Shown piece by piece: positions 34,691 to 45,225 of a stretch of DNA of 64,000 nt. The stretch is from assembly GCA_029891345.1 (NCBI GenBank), contig CM056994.1, positions 60,605,251 through 60,669,250 of the forward strand. Reading direction: 5' to 3'. Position 1 is the first letter of the stretch, and each line of letters opens with the position of its first letter. This DNA is from Dryococelus australis. Taxonomy: Eukaryota; Arthropoda; Insecta; Phasmatodea; Phasmatidae. Position numbers and translations under genes: made by a program. The notes beneath the pieces were generated by a model, which did not search any database, was not told the origin of the DNA, and saw only the letters and a list, made by a program, of their open reading frames with translations.

Positions 34691-35508
34691 GAACAGAATG
34701 GGTGGCAATTGAAAGATGAGGTGTGTGTAGATAGGCTATAGTACTATAACAAAGAACTCGTGTATACGTTTAAGATTAAATATTTATTCAACAATAAATA
34801 CTTAGGTGACTCGTACATGCTACCAATAAGTGTGTGTTGCGGAAGTACTTAACCTACACATATAACGGGCGAAGGTGACCCATTGCTAGGCTACTTCGAT
34901 ACAAGGGAATAATGAACTTACTGTCGCAACTAGCACTAAATGGATTTGCTTAGAAGAGGTCCTAGCCGTAATTGAAGAGCCACTATCAGCAAGTAGTGGC
35001 AGCTGAAAAACCAGGAGATATCGACAACTAAAGTGTTAAATCTTGTTCAATGTCTTCAGGTAGAAGAAGCTTCTGGCGACGTCAATGCCAAAAGTTGGTA
35101 GAAGCCTCTGGTAAGTGGTGGCTGCAGCCACTGGAGAAACTAGAAGTCCTTGGAGAGGACCATGAGGGCATAGCGGTCAGTAGAGAGCCCCAGTACAAGA
35201 AGTGTTGAGGCGAGCTACTGGAGATGATAGCTCCCGACCTTGGCCGTGCACTCACTTATATATTGTTCCTCTGGAGTGTGCGGCGAGCCCAAAGTGGGAG
35301 GTGTGACATGTCCCTGTGACATCAGCCTGGAGTGTGCAGGGTGGGAGAACTACCTTCTCGCGCTTGGCTGCCCTTGGCGGTGTGGCAACACTTTTGTCTG
35401 CAGAATGCATCAGGGGGGTTAGCGCATTGTGCGGCCGCTTCAAATGTGTTTTGTTACTGTGATTCCAAAGTGCCTTTGAGTTGAACCTACTCTATAAGCA
35501 TTCGTAAC
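34691..35508 (-). repeat. LTR on the minus strand
   Basis: Read on the minus strand it starts TGTTACGAATGC, a common Ty3/Gypsy LTR opening, has a TATA box AATATATAAGTG near 35265, a polyadenylation signal GAATAAATA near 34790, and ends CTGTTCA. The following CCTTGGTGTTCAGAACG may contain the primer site. No partner LTR is seen within the window. Confidence 0.6.
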
Positions 35509-35509
35509 A

Positions 35510-36099
35510 CGTCGTGCTTGGTTTGTTCCTTCACATGTTTACACACTCTTAGTAGATGGAGAAGGGCAGTTCAGGAACAGTTTGGGAGACCAAGTGTATT
35601 CCATGTCTCTGGCGAGAACACTTCCTATTAGACATCTGTTAGTTGGTTCCAGTGGTTGGTAGTGGCACGTGGATGAACTGTAGTCATTTATAATATACTG
35701 ATGTTAGTGGCACACATCAATTTATTATTTTTAAGTTCATAGTAAAAATTATGGGAGATGATTACCTGTGTCGTAGGGTACTCCTAGGTTCTGTATCTGT
35801 TTCCAGCTACGCTTGTAGAAATTGTGCTCCATTCCTGCAGATGAAAATAAACACTGGTATATTAAAAACTGAAAAACAGTATTAAACACGAAATGTTTAT
35901 AACTTATGTTACACCATTTTGTATCCTATATTTATGTAAAAAAATACACATGTAAACCTTTTATTTTTGCATTGTTAAATTGAAATAAGAAATATGTCCA
36001 GTGAATAATAATAGTAATTTGGAAGTCTGAAGCATGTTCAGTGCATGAATTTACTTAATAAACAGTTTTAAAAAGAACCAAAAAAGGATAAAACAACTT
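35510..36099. other. No gene seen
   Basis: AT-rich spacer without ORFs or repeat ends that I can support. Confidence 0.5.
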
Positions 36100-38005
36100 G
36101 ACGCTGGCTAACAGCCAGTGGAGTGAAGCCCATGATGGCGCTCACAACGCACATGACACGTAGACATGTACATGTGCAAAGAGGCTCCAATTTGAACTTT
36201 CCTATAACGGAATATTATTTGCAGTGTAATATTTGTCTTTTTATTTTTCAGGGTCACAAATGTCTTAAAGTGTTTGAAAATGTATGTGTGTTTTATTGTT
36301 GCAAAATGTTTGGTAATGAATTCAAATTGTGCACTGTGCGGAGATTAAGAACAGAAATATTCTGGTGTGACCGCCATCATAAAGCAACATTCAAATAGTA
36401 CATAGAATTAGAAATAAAATTCCGAAATGTAAAACAATATTTAAATTATTTGTGCCACTTTGCTTTCATACATAAAAAGTTTATTCGGCGTGCATAGCAC
36501 TTCCGCTTATGTGAACCCCGTAGGCAGCCATGGTAGGTCTGTGCGACGCTAGCCTCGGTGCAGTATTTGTAGGAGGTCTGGCGAGGTAAGATGCTGTCAC
36601 ATACACACTTCAAACTTTTTGCACTGATGTAGATTACCATAACTCATTCTTAGTATACCGGTTAACCTTTATTTGTGTACGTTTTTGCTAGATAATTCTC
36701 CCAGCATTATGCTTCCACTTAACGAATGATTTGTGCCCTTTCGGCTTTTTGAAACTTAAACAAGGAGAAACGGAGAAAAGATGTCGCAGAGGTCATGCGA
36801 CCCACGCAACTTGAATCAGGCGCCATCTGCTCTGCTAAAGGTGCTTCATTATAATTTCTGTATTATTGCTGCGTGCAATTTTAAGGCCTTTATTTTCATG
36901 TATGTATACAAGGGTATTTTTCATGTTTAATTATTTTATGGCCAAATCTTTTGCGAATACATGGTTCATAGTTGCCAAGTCGATATCTGTGTTATCCATG
37001 CAGTTTGAGGGTTTATTTGTGTAATATAATGTGCGCTATAATTTATTTCAGGGTTCTACGTCAATTTTATACAGGGTTCAAAGTATTTTTCGTGTAATTT
37101 ATGATTAGTGTGTCTGACCATACAGTCATTTTCAATGTCTGATTTTCTTGCCATCCGGCATGTTACAAGCTCAAAACTGATTCAATCTGCAGCAGAATAA
37201 TGTTCTCGACCGGAATAATATTTTGTTTGACCAGAGCTTGCCGTTTCTGCAGAGAAATACAACATTTTAATCTGCACCACGTGCTCCTCTGTAACATGTA
37301 TCCAGCGGCATCAGCGCCATCTAATACTGCTTTCATGTGCCTGCATGTTTATTGTCACCAATCATGTCGTGACCCATCATTTTTTCAAGTGTATTTGCAT
37401 GATTGTATGTAATTTGTACGGTGGCATTATTTTCATCTTAGCCAGCTATGTGTATAGGCCGTCACCTCACTAACCATGAGTGGAGAGATGAGCCCCGACG
37501 AGTCCGCGTTACTGATGCCAAATAATCACATGTGTTTATGTAACTTGTTCATTAGTCTCATTTCATTATTATCTGCGCCCTATCTTCAGGAAAAATCATC
37601 AGTCCACGCTAGCAGCTGTCGAACCTCTTCCCTTGTGAAGACTGTGTTTTCAAACACCACTGAGAATTCATCCATCTAGGAAGTGCGCTAGATTAATTGC
37701 AGGCTTCGGAGCACCCAATCGGAGTTAGCTAGATACGTCCGAGTGTAATTCAAAAGTAAATTTCTGACATGGTTGCTTTGTACGAGTGGTAATAATAAAA
37801 GGAAGTAGTACAGTGCATCAAGTGTTTTCTCTTTGTAATGTCAGCTACCTCTTGTATGCTCGGGCGAGACGGACACACAGGCCCACAGCATCCCTGAGAA
37901 CCCTGAGTCTCAATAGTGTGGTGACTGGGAAACACCGTTGTTGCCTTCATCAGTAAGTAACTTGTGTCTTCGTTCGTCTCTTGTCTCACCCGACGGCGTC
38001 AAAGT
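36100..38005 (+). repeat. Unclassified ~2-kb repeat, copy B
   Basis: It aligns with the minus strand of 13975-15960. Blocks include CTTCCGCTTATGTGAACCCC at 36500-36519, GCGACGCT with GGTAGGTCTGTG before it, ACGCAACTTGAATCAG at 36804-36819, GTGATG/CTGATGCCAAATAATCACA near 37511 and CTGAGAACCCTGAGTCTCAA at 37894-37913. It ends with a conserved CAGTAAGT splice-donor form. No transposon hallmark. Confidence 0.75.
36781..36819 (+). other. Candidate small coding exon start in repeat copy B
   Basis: The ATG at 36781 opens MSQRSCDPRNLNQ, matching the peptide of copy A. The border after CAG reads GCGCCA, so the donor GT has been lost here. About 190 bases upstream, GGCGAG|GTAAGA keeps a donor that copy A has lost. 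Confidence 0.4.
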
Positions 38006-39875
38006 GTATTCAGTCTTAAAATAAGTATTTAATTGCCACTTGACATTAACATAATGCCAGCGATATGTTCAACAGTTGAATGCCAAATGCGAACTATTGA
38101 AAGTAATCACAAGAACCCACTAAGAGCCAAAATAGAATACTTTCTAAAGTATTTTCTAATGCTTTCTTCATACTGTGTTGCAGTTCATGGTGTATGAGAT
38201 GTTTATAATGCAGTGGTATGTGGTGAACTGCAGCAAGGTAAGTTGGTGGTTGCTCACTGCTGTACATTCTCAGTGCTGTGGAGCCTAGAAACTGAATGTT
38301 TTTAGGCCACTCTCAACGATCAGGCAAGGAACCCGTTTCACATATCCTTTGGCGTTATGTGCAGAATTGCGTTTTAATGGTGGGAATGTAAATTAGTGGT
38401 CAACATCAAATATTACAGTGCTAACACCAGCTTACCTTGCAGCAGTTCACCACACACCACAGTGGGAGTGGAATAAAGGAGTACCAATGAAGTACAAACA
38501 GGAGTTCTAAAAGTTGTACTACATTTAAGTAGTCATATATGGAGCAGATACATGGATAATGTATACATAAGTGAAATGTTGGGTAAATCAGAGATATAGG
38601 TACGAAATTTATAATGAGTATGTTGGTTGTGACATAGCGAAACAGGTTTACGAAATGTGTTGCCCAAATAAAAGTGGGGATGCAAGACCTAAATGAGATA
38701 ACATAGAAGACAAAACTGAGATGAAGTGGCCATGTCCTGAGAATGAGAATGGTTAGGCTGTTCCTGAGAATGATTGAACTATGATACATAGGAAGGAAGA
38801 CCAAAAAGGAAGTGTAAGGAGTAAATAAGTGCTGGAGTGCAGTGAAAATGGAAGGAATTACTAAGAGACAGAAGGAGACAGTGGTATTTTGCTATGCTGG
38901 CTTGGCCCCAGGCATGAAACTGCAGTGGTTAATGACAATGACGAACATTTTCGTACAAAATAATACCTTTACAGTCTTTGTTACGAAAATAGTGGTTAAA
39001 TAAACTTTTGGTATTAAACTATGGAAAAAACCGAGGGCTATGACTATGTGTTTACAATTTTTAAATACTTCAACAATCATGGAAATATGTTGGCTGAATT
39101 GTTAGCACACTTTTTAGTGTTCGTATGAGAAATGCTTCCGAAGAGGTAGAAGAACAGAATTTGAACAATTTTATGTGAGAAACCCTACATAGAAAATATA
39201 CCTTCTAAGCAGAGATAGCCATGGTAGGTTAGTGTGTGATGGCATGTAAGCAACTGGGAGAATGATAAATCTCATATGGTGATATAGTCGCTGGTATTTG
39301 CTGCGAATGTTTGGTAGTTTAAGTGATTTTAAAACATGCAATTGACACACAATTTTCCGTGTTCTTTTCAGTGACCTCCAATTCTTGCAGTAACTGCTTC
39401 TGGTCTGCATGGAGAATATGGGCGGTGTACCAACGTGATGGAAACCCAGCTCATTACTCTACTGCACTGTATGAATACCTTTCAGCTACCTTTATTGTTG
39501 TACCTACTTTGATGTATTTTTATTTATGTAATGTAAATTGGACCAGTCATAACCTACTTAAGTAAATGTAATTAAAAAACTATGCAGCTGAAAACATTTT
39601 ATGCTTACTTGACGTGACATTTCACTGTATAATGTCTGTAAGAGAATATAAAATGGCAGAAGGTGTATAAAATGTTGGCAGTCCCAATAACATGTGTGAA
39701 AGTAAGTCATGGAAGTGAACCCAAAGAAGAAAGAGATTTTGGGCCAATTAATGTTTGAGCATGGAGGAATATGAAACATGGAAAGATAAGAGTCAGAACA
39801 GAAGAAAACAGAAGTAAATGACTGTAACACACGTAACCAAAGAACGACAGGTCACTAGAGATGAAGCAATTTGCT
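38006..39875. other. No gene seen
   Basis: The long minus-strand ORF 38804-38421 is hydrophobic and low-complexity, with no motif. I see nothing else. Confidence 0.45.
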
Positions 39876-39879
39876 CAGA

Positions 39880-40058
39880 GAATATGGAATGGGGAAGGAA
39901 TTTACCATAGCCTGTGGAAAGGATCTATCTCAGCATTCACCAGGAATGATGATAGAGAAAATTGAAATCAGGATGGTTGGACTGAGATTCAAACCCAGGT
40001 CATCTTTCATGTGAGTCCGTCGGTTTATCACTTCGCCACCTCTCCCAGTTGCAAAGAA
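39880..40058 (-). repeat. tRNA-derived SINE
   Basis: On the minus strand the head GTGGCGAAGTGATAAACCG is followed by GGGTTTGAATCTC, a B box, and a body with TTCCTTCCCCATTCC. The cloverleaf is incomplete. Confidence 0.6.
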
Positions 40059-40600
40059 TGAGAAAAGACTTTTAAGGGAAAGCGAAGAAATTTATACCAA
40101 GGGGGAAAATAAGTTTAGAAAGACATAAATATTTGGTCTCTATAGCAGGATATTAATGTGGATGCCGGGTTTGGGATCGGCTGAGTGATACAATAAGGTG
40201 TAACATGTTAACTTAATTTAAGACATGTCTAGGCTACCTTTCAAGGTAAAAACAAAAAACTTCCATCTTTGCCCAAACCATATTTCTGCAAACATTTTTT
40301 GTAAAGATAAAGATTTGTGGACTCAGCAAGAACAAAATAAACACAAAATCTCATTACTTTACACCTGCTTGCTCTCTTGTTCCATGGGTCTTCGCTTCGA
40401 ATTTCTCAGAGTGTTTTTTTTTTTGCTAGAAAGCGGATATTGTGAAAGGTAGCTGAGAGATCCCAAACTCATTTAAGGTTGAAGTAAAGTAACTGCCTAT
40501 GGAGCCCTGCACCCGACTATACAATGTGGAGAACTCATAAAAAGTATTACAGACACCATAAAAATTGTCAGAATAGTGTGATTAAAGATGCATATGAAAG

Positions 40601-40603
<3 letters not shown>

Positions 40604-40674
<71 letters not shown>
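40604..40674. repeat. (AT)n microsatellite
   Basis: About 35 uninterrupted AT units lie within the left arm of the fold-back element. The right arm has ordinary sequence at this position, so the run expanded in one arm only. Confidence 0.95.
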
Positions 40675-40676
<2 letters not shown>

Positions 40677-40698
40677 CAACATTATAAAATATTTTACT

Positions 40699-42249
40699 AA
40701 AATATTGACGTGAACACATCGTTCACAGGTGCTTATCTGGCCATTTGAATCATTCGGCCAATCAGCCGCATTGGTGCAAATCGGGGGCGAGTCGAATAGC
40801 CCCGGAGTACGATGGTGCGGGTCACCGATAAAACGTTGTGCTTTCCCGGTGACCTGAATCGTGTATCTCCAAAACGACCTATTAACTATTTTCTCACAAG
40901 TGGTTAATCCGGGGGGAAATTGATAAATGGATTGACATTAAGTACCAAGGAAACTAAGGCCATTAGGCATAGCAGCAATTGGAGGTAGTGAGTGAGCTGC
41001 CCATGGAGCAGGGTTCTTCCCAACCTTCCATGTGTGTCAAGTGAACGAGCCTACTGGCCGAATTATGGTTTTCGCAACGAGTGTCGTAGGAATGTTAGGG
41101 CTTAGAATACCCCTAATAATAACATAGTTTCCATTCGTATGGAAGTAAGATTTAAGTAGTTTCCTTCATAGGTGTGCGAAATGAAGTCGCATAACACACT
41201 TTTGCATGCAAGAGCATACCATAGGAGAAATAAAACTGGTTCACAGGACGTTACTTAATGCACTGACCAGCCTGTGAACCCACAGTGCAATACTCACGAG
41301 AGCCCGACTTTTAGAGCAGGAAAGTTTAATGATAATAAGTAAAGTGTTGTATTGTCTCATAATGTTCCATATCTCAAGCAATTGACATCACACATCATCC
41401 ATCATTTAAATGTAATCTGCAAGGGCGGCGGCATTCCTGTGATGTAACAACTTTGTACAATTGTTACTATATGAGTAATGGGAATGTCATCAATATGTAA
41501 AATGTACACAGCGGATAATTATGAGCCATGTTATTTTAGCTAATTAGCATGTAAGAGTGATATAAGTTTTATTTAAGTGACGCTCAGGGCGTGCATTCTG
41601 AGATCGCCTCAGCCTAGCTTAAATTTAATCTACTGGAACCTTTTCTCTCTGTAAAGTTACAGCCTTGGCGGCCCTTTCACAGCATAGGTTACTGACAGAC
41701 CTGGGTGTCAGGCCCATTTAATCCTTATTATGTACCAAGTAGTGCTTGTACTGTCAATGCAGTAATAAAACATGTGTGATAGAGTCCACCATATTTTATT
41801 ACTTTACCTCAGGGTAACTTTGGGTACGGCACCCTATAGCAGAGTAAGCCAGAGAGAGTGTTTTGTACTATGGGACCTGTACCCTATGCAGAGTAAAAGC
41901 AGTATTTTCAGTCATAGTCAGTGTGTTATATTACAGGACCTGCACCCTATGCATAGTATCTCTGTTTTCAATGATAAGAGCATGCAAGGGAGCTGACACA
42001 AGGCAACTTGTATGGTAACACATGGTACCATTGTAGCACCAGTGTTAGTGAGTACAGTGATTTGCTTAAAAGCAACCACAGCACGATGGAGACTCCAGGG
42101 ACATCCCGTAGGCTGGGGGCCCATGACCCCAACACACCAACAGCTAGACTGAGCTTGGCGCCTGGGCATCTCATCTCATCCCTGCCTTGGGTAAGAGGCA
42201 GGGCAAAGCCTCCATACTATTCCCTCCCTGATATACCCCAATTTCGATA
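40699..42249. mobile_element. 1.55-kb insertion in the fold-back arm
   Basis: The left arm is interrupted exactly between two TACT tetranucleotides (40695-40698 and 42250-42253), while the right arm has a single uninterrupted copy. This suggests a 4-bp target duplication. The insert shares weak blocks such as ACTGGAACCTTTT with the repeats at 51.2 and 62.6 kb. Its ends (AAAATATTGACG and CAATTTCGATA) are not TG...CA. Confidence 0.55.
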
Positions 42250-42526
42250 TACTTTTTAAATGTAGACTGTATAATTGATTAAAATATTCTTTATTTTTAA
42301 CGAAATTTAAGCACATTTTCATTCTGGATGCTTCAGAATGCAGAATTAGCAAGAAAATCTTTGACATGGAATATCGTCATAATGTTTGCTATGAGTGTGT
42401 ACGAAAATTGTAACAATAATGTTGGAAATCATTTTTATAATTATTTTTATTTGCATCCATTTGTCATAAACAGTTGCTGAAACTGATGTAAATAGAGTTA
42501 ATTATGAAATTGATATGATACATTAT

Positions 42527-42736
42527 TATAGGCTGTTCACAGTACTTATTTCAGCCATTTTTTAATCCTCTAACTACCTTTTAAAATAAATATTGCCATC
42601 TAAATACCAAACACAGTGTGTAGATTCCACCGCACTCGGGAGTTAATGTCTAGGGCTATAATAAAATGAATTTATTAAACATTATTCCAAATTAAAGTGG
42701 TTTCAAAAGTGCTCACTTTACAGTGAACAGCCTATA
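42527..42736. mobile_element. Mariner-type MITE, copy 4, in the fold-back loop
   Basis: TATAGGCTGTTCACAG at the left and CACTTTACAGTGAACAGCCTATA at the right are inverted. The interior AACACAGTGTGTAGATTCCAC matches copy 3. A small deletion shortens the left arm. Confidence 0.9.
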
Positions 42737-43190
42737 CGATGATTTTATTACATAAGATCGCAGTAAATATTATGACGATCTTTCTTGGAAAAAATTCTCT
42801 TGCAAATTCTGCTTTTTAAAGCATCCAGAATGGAAATGCGCCTTAAAGATAGTTAAAAAGTACAGACTTTAGATTTTTAATTTTTATAAATTTAAAAAGT
42901 AAAATATTTTATAATGTGGTTCATATACAGCGTAAATAACACTTTTCTGATAATTTTTATGGTGTCTGTACTACTTTTTTACGAGTTCGAGTTGTATAGT
43001 CGGGCGCAGTGCTTCATAGCCAGTTGCTTTATTTCAACCTTAACATATAAAACCATATCCATTAGCTCTACCGGTCCGGTACTAGGCAGAGTTCATAAAA
43101 CTAGAATGTAAGAAGTTAAACAACACTGGACTGCAATAAGCGCAGTTAGGCAGTGTGTAGGGTGCACATAAGGCGGAAGCGAGAGCACAC

Positions 43191-43366
43191 CTGGTTCGAT
43201 GTTATTCCAGAGCACTGTGACGTAGTCATCCCTGTCTATGCGGCTATGCTCATGCCAAAAGCCGACGGCATGCATCAGCTCGTGCACCACGATGCTCTTG
43301 TAGAGGCAGCCCGGGCCCAGGGACATGTCCTGACGGCCACCGCTACGCCCCACATGGCTGCTGCAC
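43191..43366 (-). CDS. Astacin metalloprotease, zinc-binding exon
   Basis: The 176-nt exon encodes 58 full codons from [10 protein letters not shown] to VLWNNIEP. It holds the complete astacin signature [19 protein letters not shown]: three zinc His, the catalytic Glu, and the conserved R-x-D-R-D. Cys residues that form the family's disulphides are present (CSS, GPGCL). The acceptor is GGTCACAG|G and the donor CCAG|GTGTGC. It begins with the last base of a Gly codon supplied by the exon at 47042-46925 and ends in phase 1. Secreted proteases of this family act in digestion, hatching, matrix remodelling or venom, so the role here is open. Codons are GC-rich compared with surrounding introns, as expected of a conserved exon. 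Confidence 0.95.
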
Positions 43367-43369
43367 CTG

Positions 43370-44385
43370 TGACCACATCCCAATTCCGCTACCACCACCA
43401 TTATTATCACCAGGGCGCTGCCCTCTCAACGACAGGCCCCAGAAACTCAAATAAGGAAAACAAATCCTTACTGAAGATACCTGAAGTCAATGTTCTAAAT
43501 ATTATGTTTAATGCAGCAATTTTTTATGGCAAAGCTATGAGGTTGAACAGGCATTTTTATATTACTAACCAAATGAATGCTAACACAGCTCTATATAATT
43601 CTTATTGCACAATAACTAACTATATGAAAATATTTATTAGACAAGTACTGTCTTGTATTAGGTCAAAAAAGTGGGACATTTTTAATCACCATGAATCGAA
43701 ACCTCAGTCTGCACGCAAAAAATAAAAACTTACGAGGATGTCATGTGCTCCTTCGCCTGTCTTTCTTTCAGATTACCTAGCCTGTAGGGAGGAGTTGTAT
43801 TACTAATCCGCGGTATTTTGAAATGCAAAGCTTTTGTTGAACCTTCACAAAACCCATTTTAAGCCCCATGACTGTTTTGGTTTTGTTTATCAGACTATAC
43901 AAGCCAAATGTTTGTACTATGACTGAACCATCACTCATTGCTTATAAACACAAGTGGGATGCAGTTCACAGTTCGGTTTGTATGGCACATGGTTATAAAC
44001 AATGGCTGAACACTGGATCTTCTGATAAGACCGTTGAGGCAAAAGGGTGCTCATGCCAATTATGCCCCCCCTCCCCAAGTCCTGCACTGCTCTTTTTACC
44101 CACTGGAATTGCCACCAAAACCTTTTGACTTAAGTTAGCGTCAGAAGTGTTTACTTAAATAATTATTTTAAACATTGTAACACCAATATGACATAATCAG
44201 GTTACAAAAAGAAAACAGCATACAAAATTCCACTGGCTGGGTCATCCTGGGTTCAAATCCCACAGGCTGTCCATACAAAAGAAGCCTATATCCAAACATA
44301 TGCTAACAGAGGATTAAAGATAATATTTCGACACTATTGCTATAAATCAGTATATAAATGTATATGTTTTTGCCATGGTCTGTCG
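43370..44385. other. Astacin intron sequence, no exon seen
   Basis: Part of the 3.6-kb intron between the zinc exon and the preceding exon. The plus-strand ORF 43153-43725 is antisense to the exon and not a gene. Confidence 0.55.
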
Positions 44386-44389
44386 TACC

Positions 44390-44640
44390 CAGGAGTTGAG
44401 TTGAAAGATTTGGGCGGCTCTTAACGAGATCTTGGGAGCCGATTAGGGTGAAATGAGGGGAGAATGGAGTTTACCATAATGCAATGGAGGGAAAAACGGG
44501 AGATCCCCTAGAAAACCTGCCAACCAGCGGCATCATCAGACACGATTCCCACTTGCGAAGGTCCAGGGGTCACCCTGGGATTGAACCCAGTTCGCCTTGG
44601 TGGCACTTCCCAAACCCCCCCCCCCCCAAAATTCAGATGT
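44390..44640 (-). repeat. SINE, same family as 19.5 kb
   Basis: The minus strand has GGGTTCAATCCCAGG (B-box form) and the body GGGAATCGTGTCTGATG followed by GGTTGGCAGG, shared with the element at 19445-19668. A C run at about 44618-44629 lies near its head. Confidence 0.65.
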
Positions 44641-45012
44641 GCATGCACATTTACTTAATTCCCCACTCAAGAACAGTGCAGAGAAATTAATAGACTGTCC
44701 AGATGATCATTTATGTCACCTTCAACAATCATAGTCTCAAGAGCCTTTGCACTTTTATAGCACATGGATGCGAGTTTCTTTTATGCTGGGCATTCGGTAG
44801 TGGAATCCGAACCACTGAAACTGACAAGGTGCTCAGGAATTGTTTAGTCATACCATAGGTTGTACTGTAACATCTCGCACTACATAGATATTACCTCAAG
44901 GTTATCCAGGTGTGCGAATGACTGCGTATTAGGCAAATTTTAAAACACAAATACTCTCCACTTCTATACTCCTAACATCTGGTAAATAGATCGAGGCTCA
45001 CTAAATTTTTCA

Positions 45013-45225
45013 TTATATTTGTTGGTCTCGTTCTACTAGATGATGTGCTCCAGTATTTGAAATAAACATCGCAGGTACATCTGAGTAAGCCTTGGCCTCT
45101 GAGTAGGTACTTGGAATGGGACCACTCATAACCAGAAACACTGGCTGGCAGGGGTTGCAGTCATCCCCAATCAAGTACTGCCTTAAAATATTGTCCCTCC
45201 TTCTCCATCTAGCCCGACGAATCAC
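45013..45225 (-). pseudogene. Possible PIF/Harbinger-type transposase fragment
   Basis: The frame includes ILRQYLIGDDCNPCQPVFL and ends HHLVERDQQI. The spacing of GD-x-x-x-P-x-x-P and a later VER recalls the DDE core of Harbinger-type nucleases (GDSGYP...VER). The match is loose and the central part is unlike the family. It may be unrelated. Confidence 0.2.

Larger units (their letters stand above)
40475..43042. mobile_element. Fold-back element with two nested insertions
   Basis: The outer arm 40475-40698 matches, inverted, 42899-43042 (AAGGTTGAAGTAAAGTAACTG...ACATTATAAAATATTTTAC). The inner arm 42248-42384 matches, inverted, 42766-42898 (GCATCCAGAATG block). Arms run directly on from each other on the right but are split on the left by a 1.55-kb insertion. 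A MITE lies in the loop. No coding capacity seen. Confidence 0.8.

Noticed and set aside
36123..36398. 91-codon ORF at the start of repeat copy B
   Set aside because: The frame is not retained in copy A, unlike the short peptides further on.
38421..38804. Minus ORF containing IYDYL, considered as the missing astacin exon before the Met-turn
   Set aside because: No splice donor follows the DYL codons and the flanking residues do not match the family.
40497..40682. ORF with long Tyr-Ile repeat
   Set aside because: It is a translation of the AT microsatellite.
43153..43725. 190-codon plus ORF
   Set aside because: Much of it is antisense to the astacin zinc exon, and the rest has no motif.
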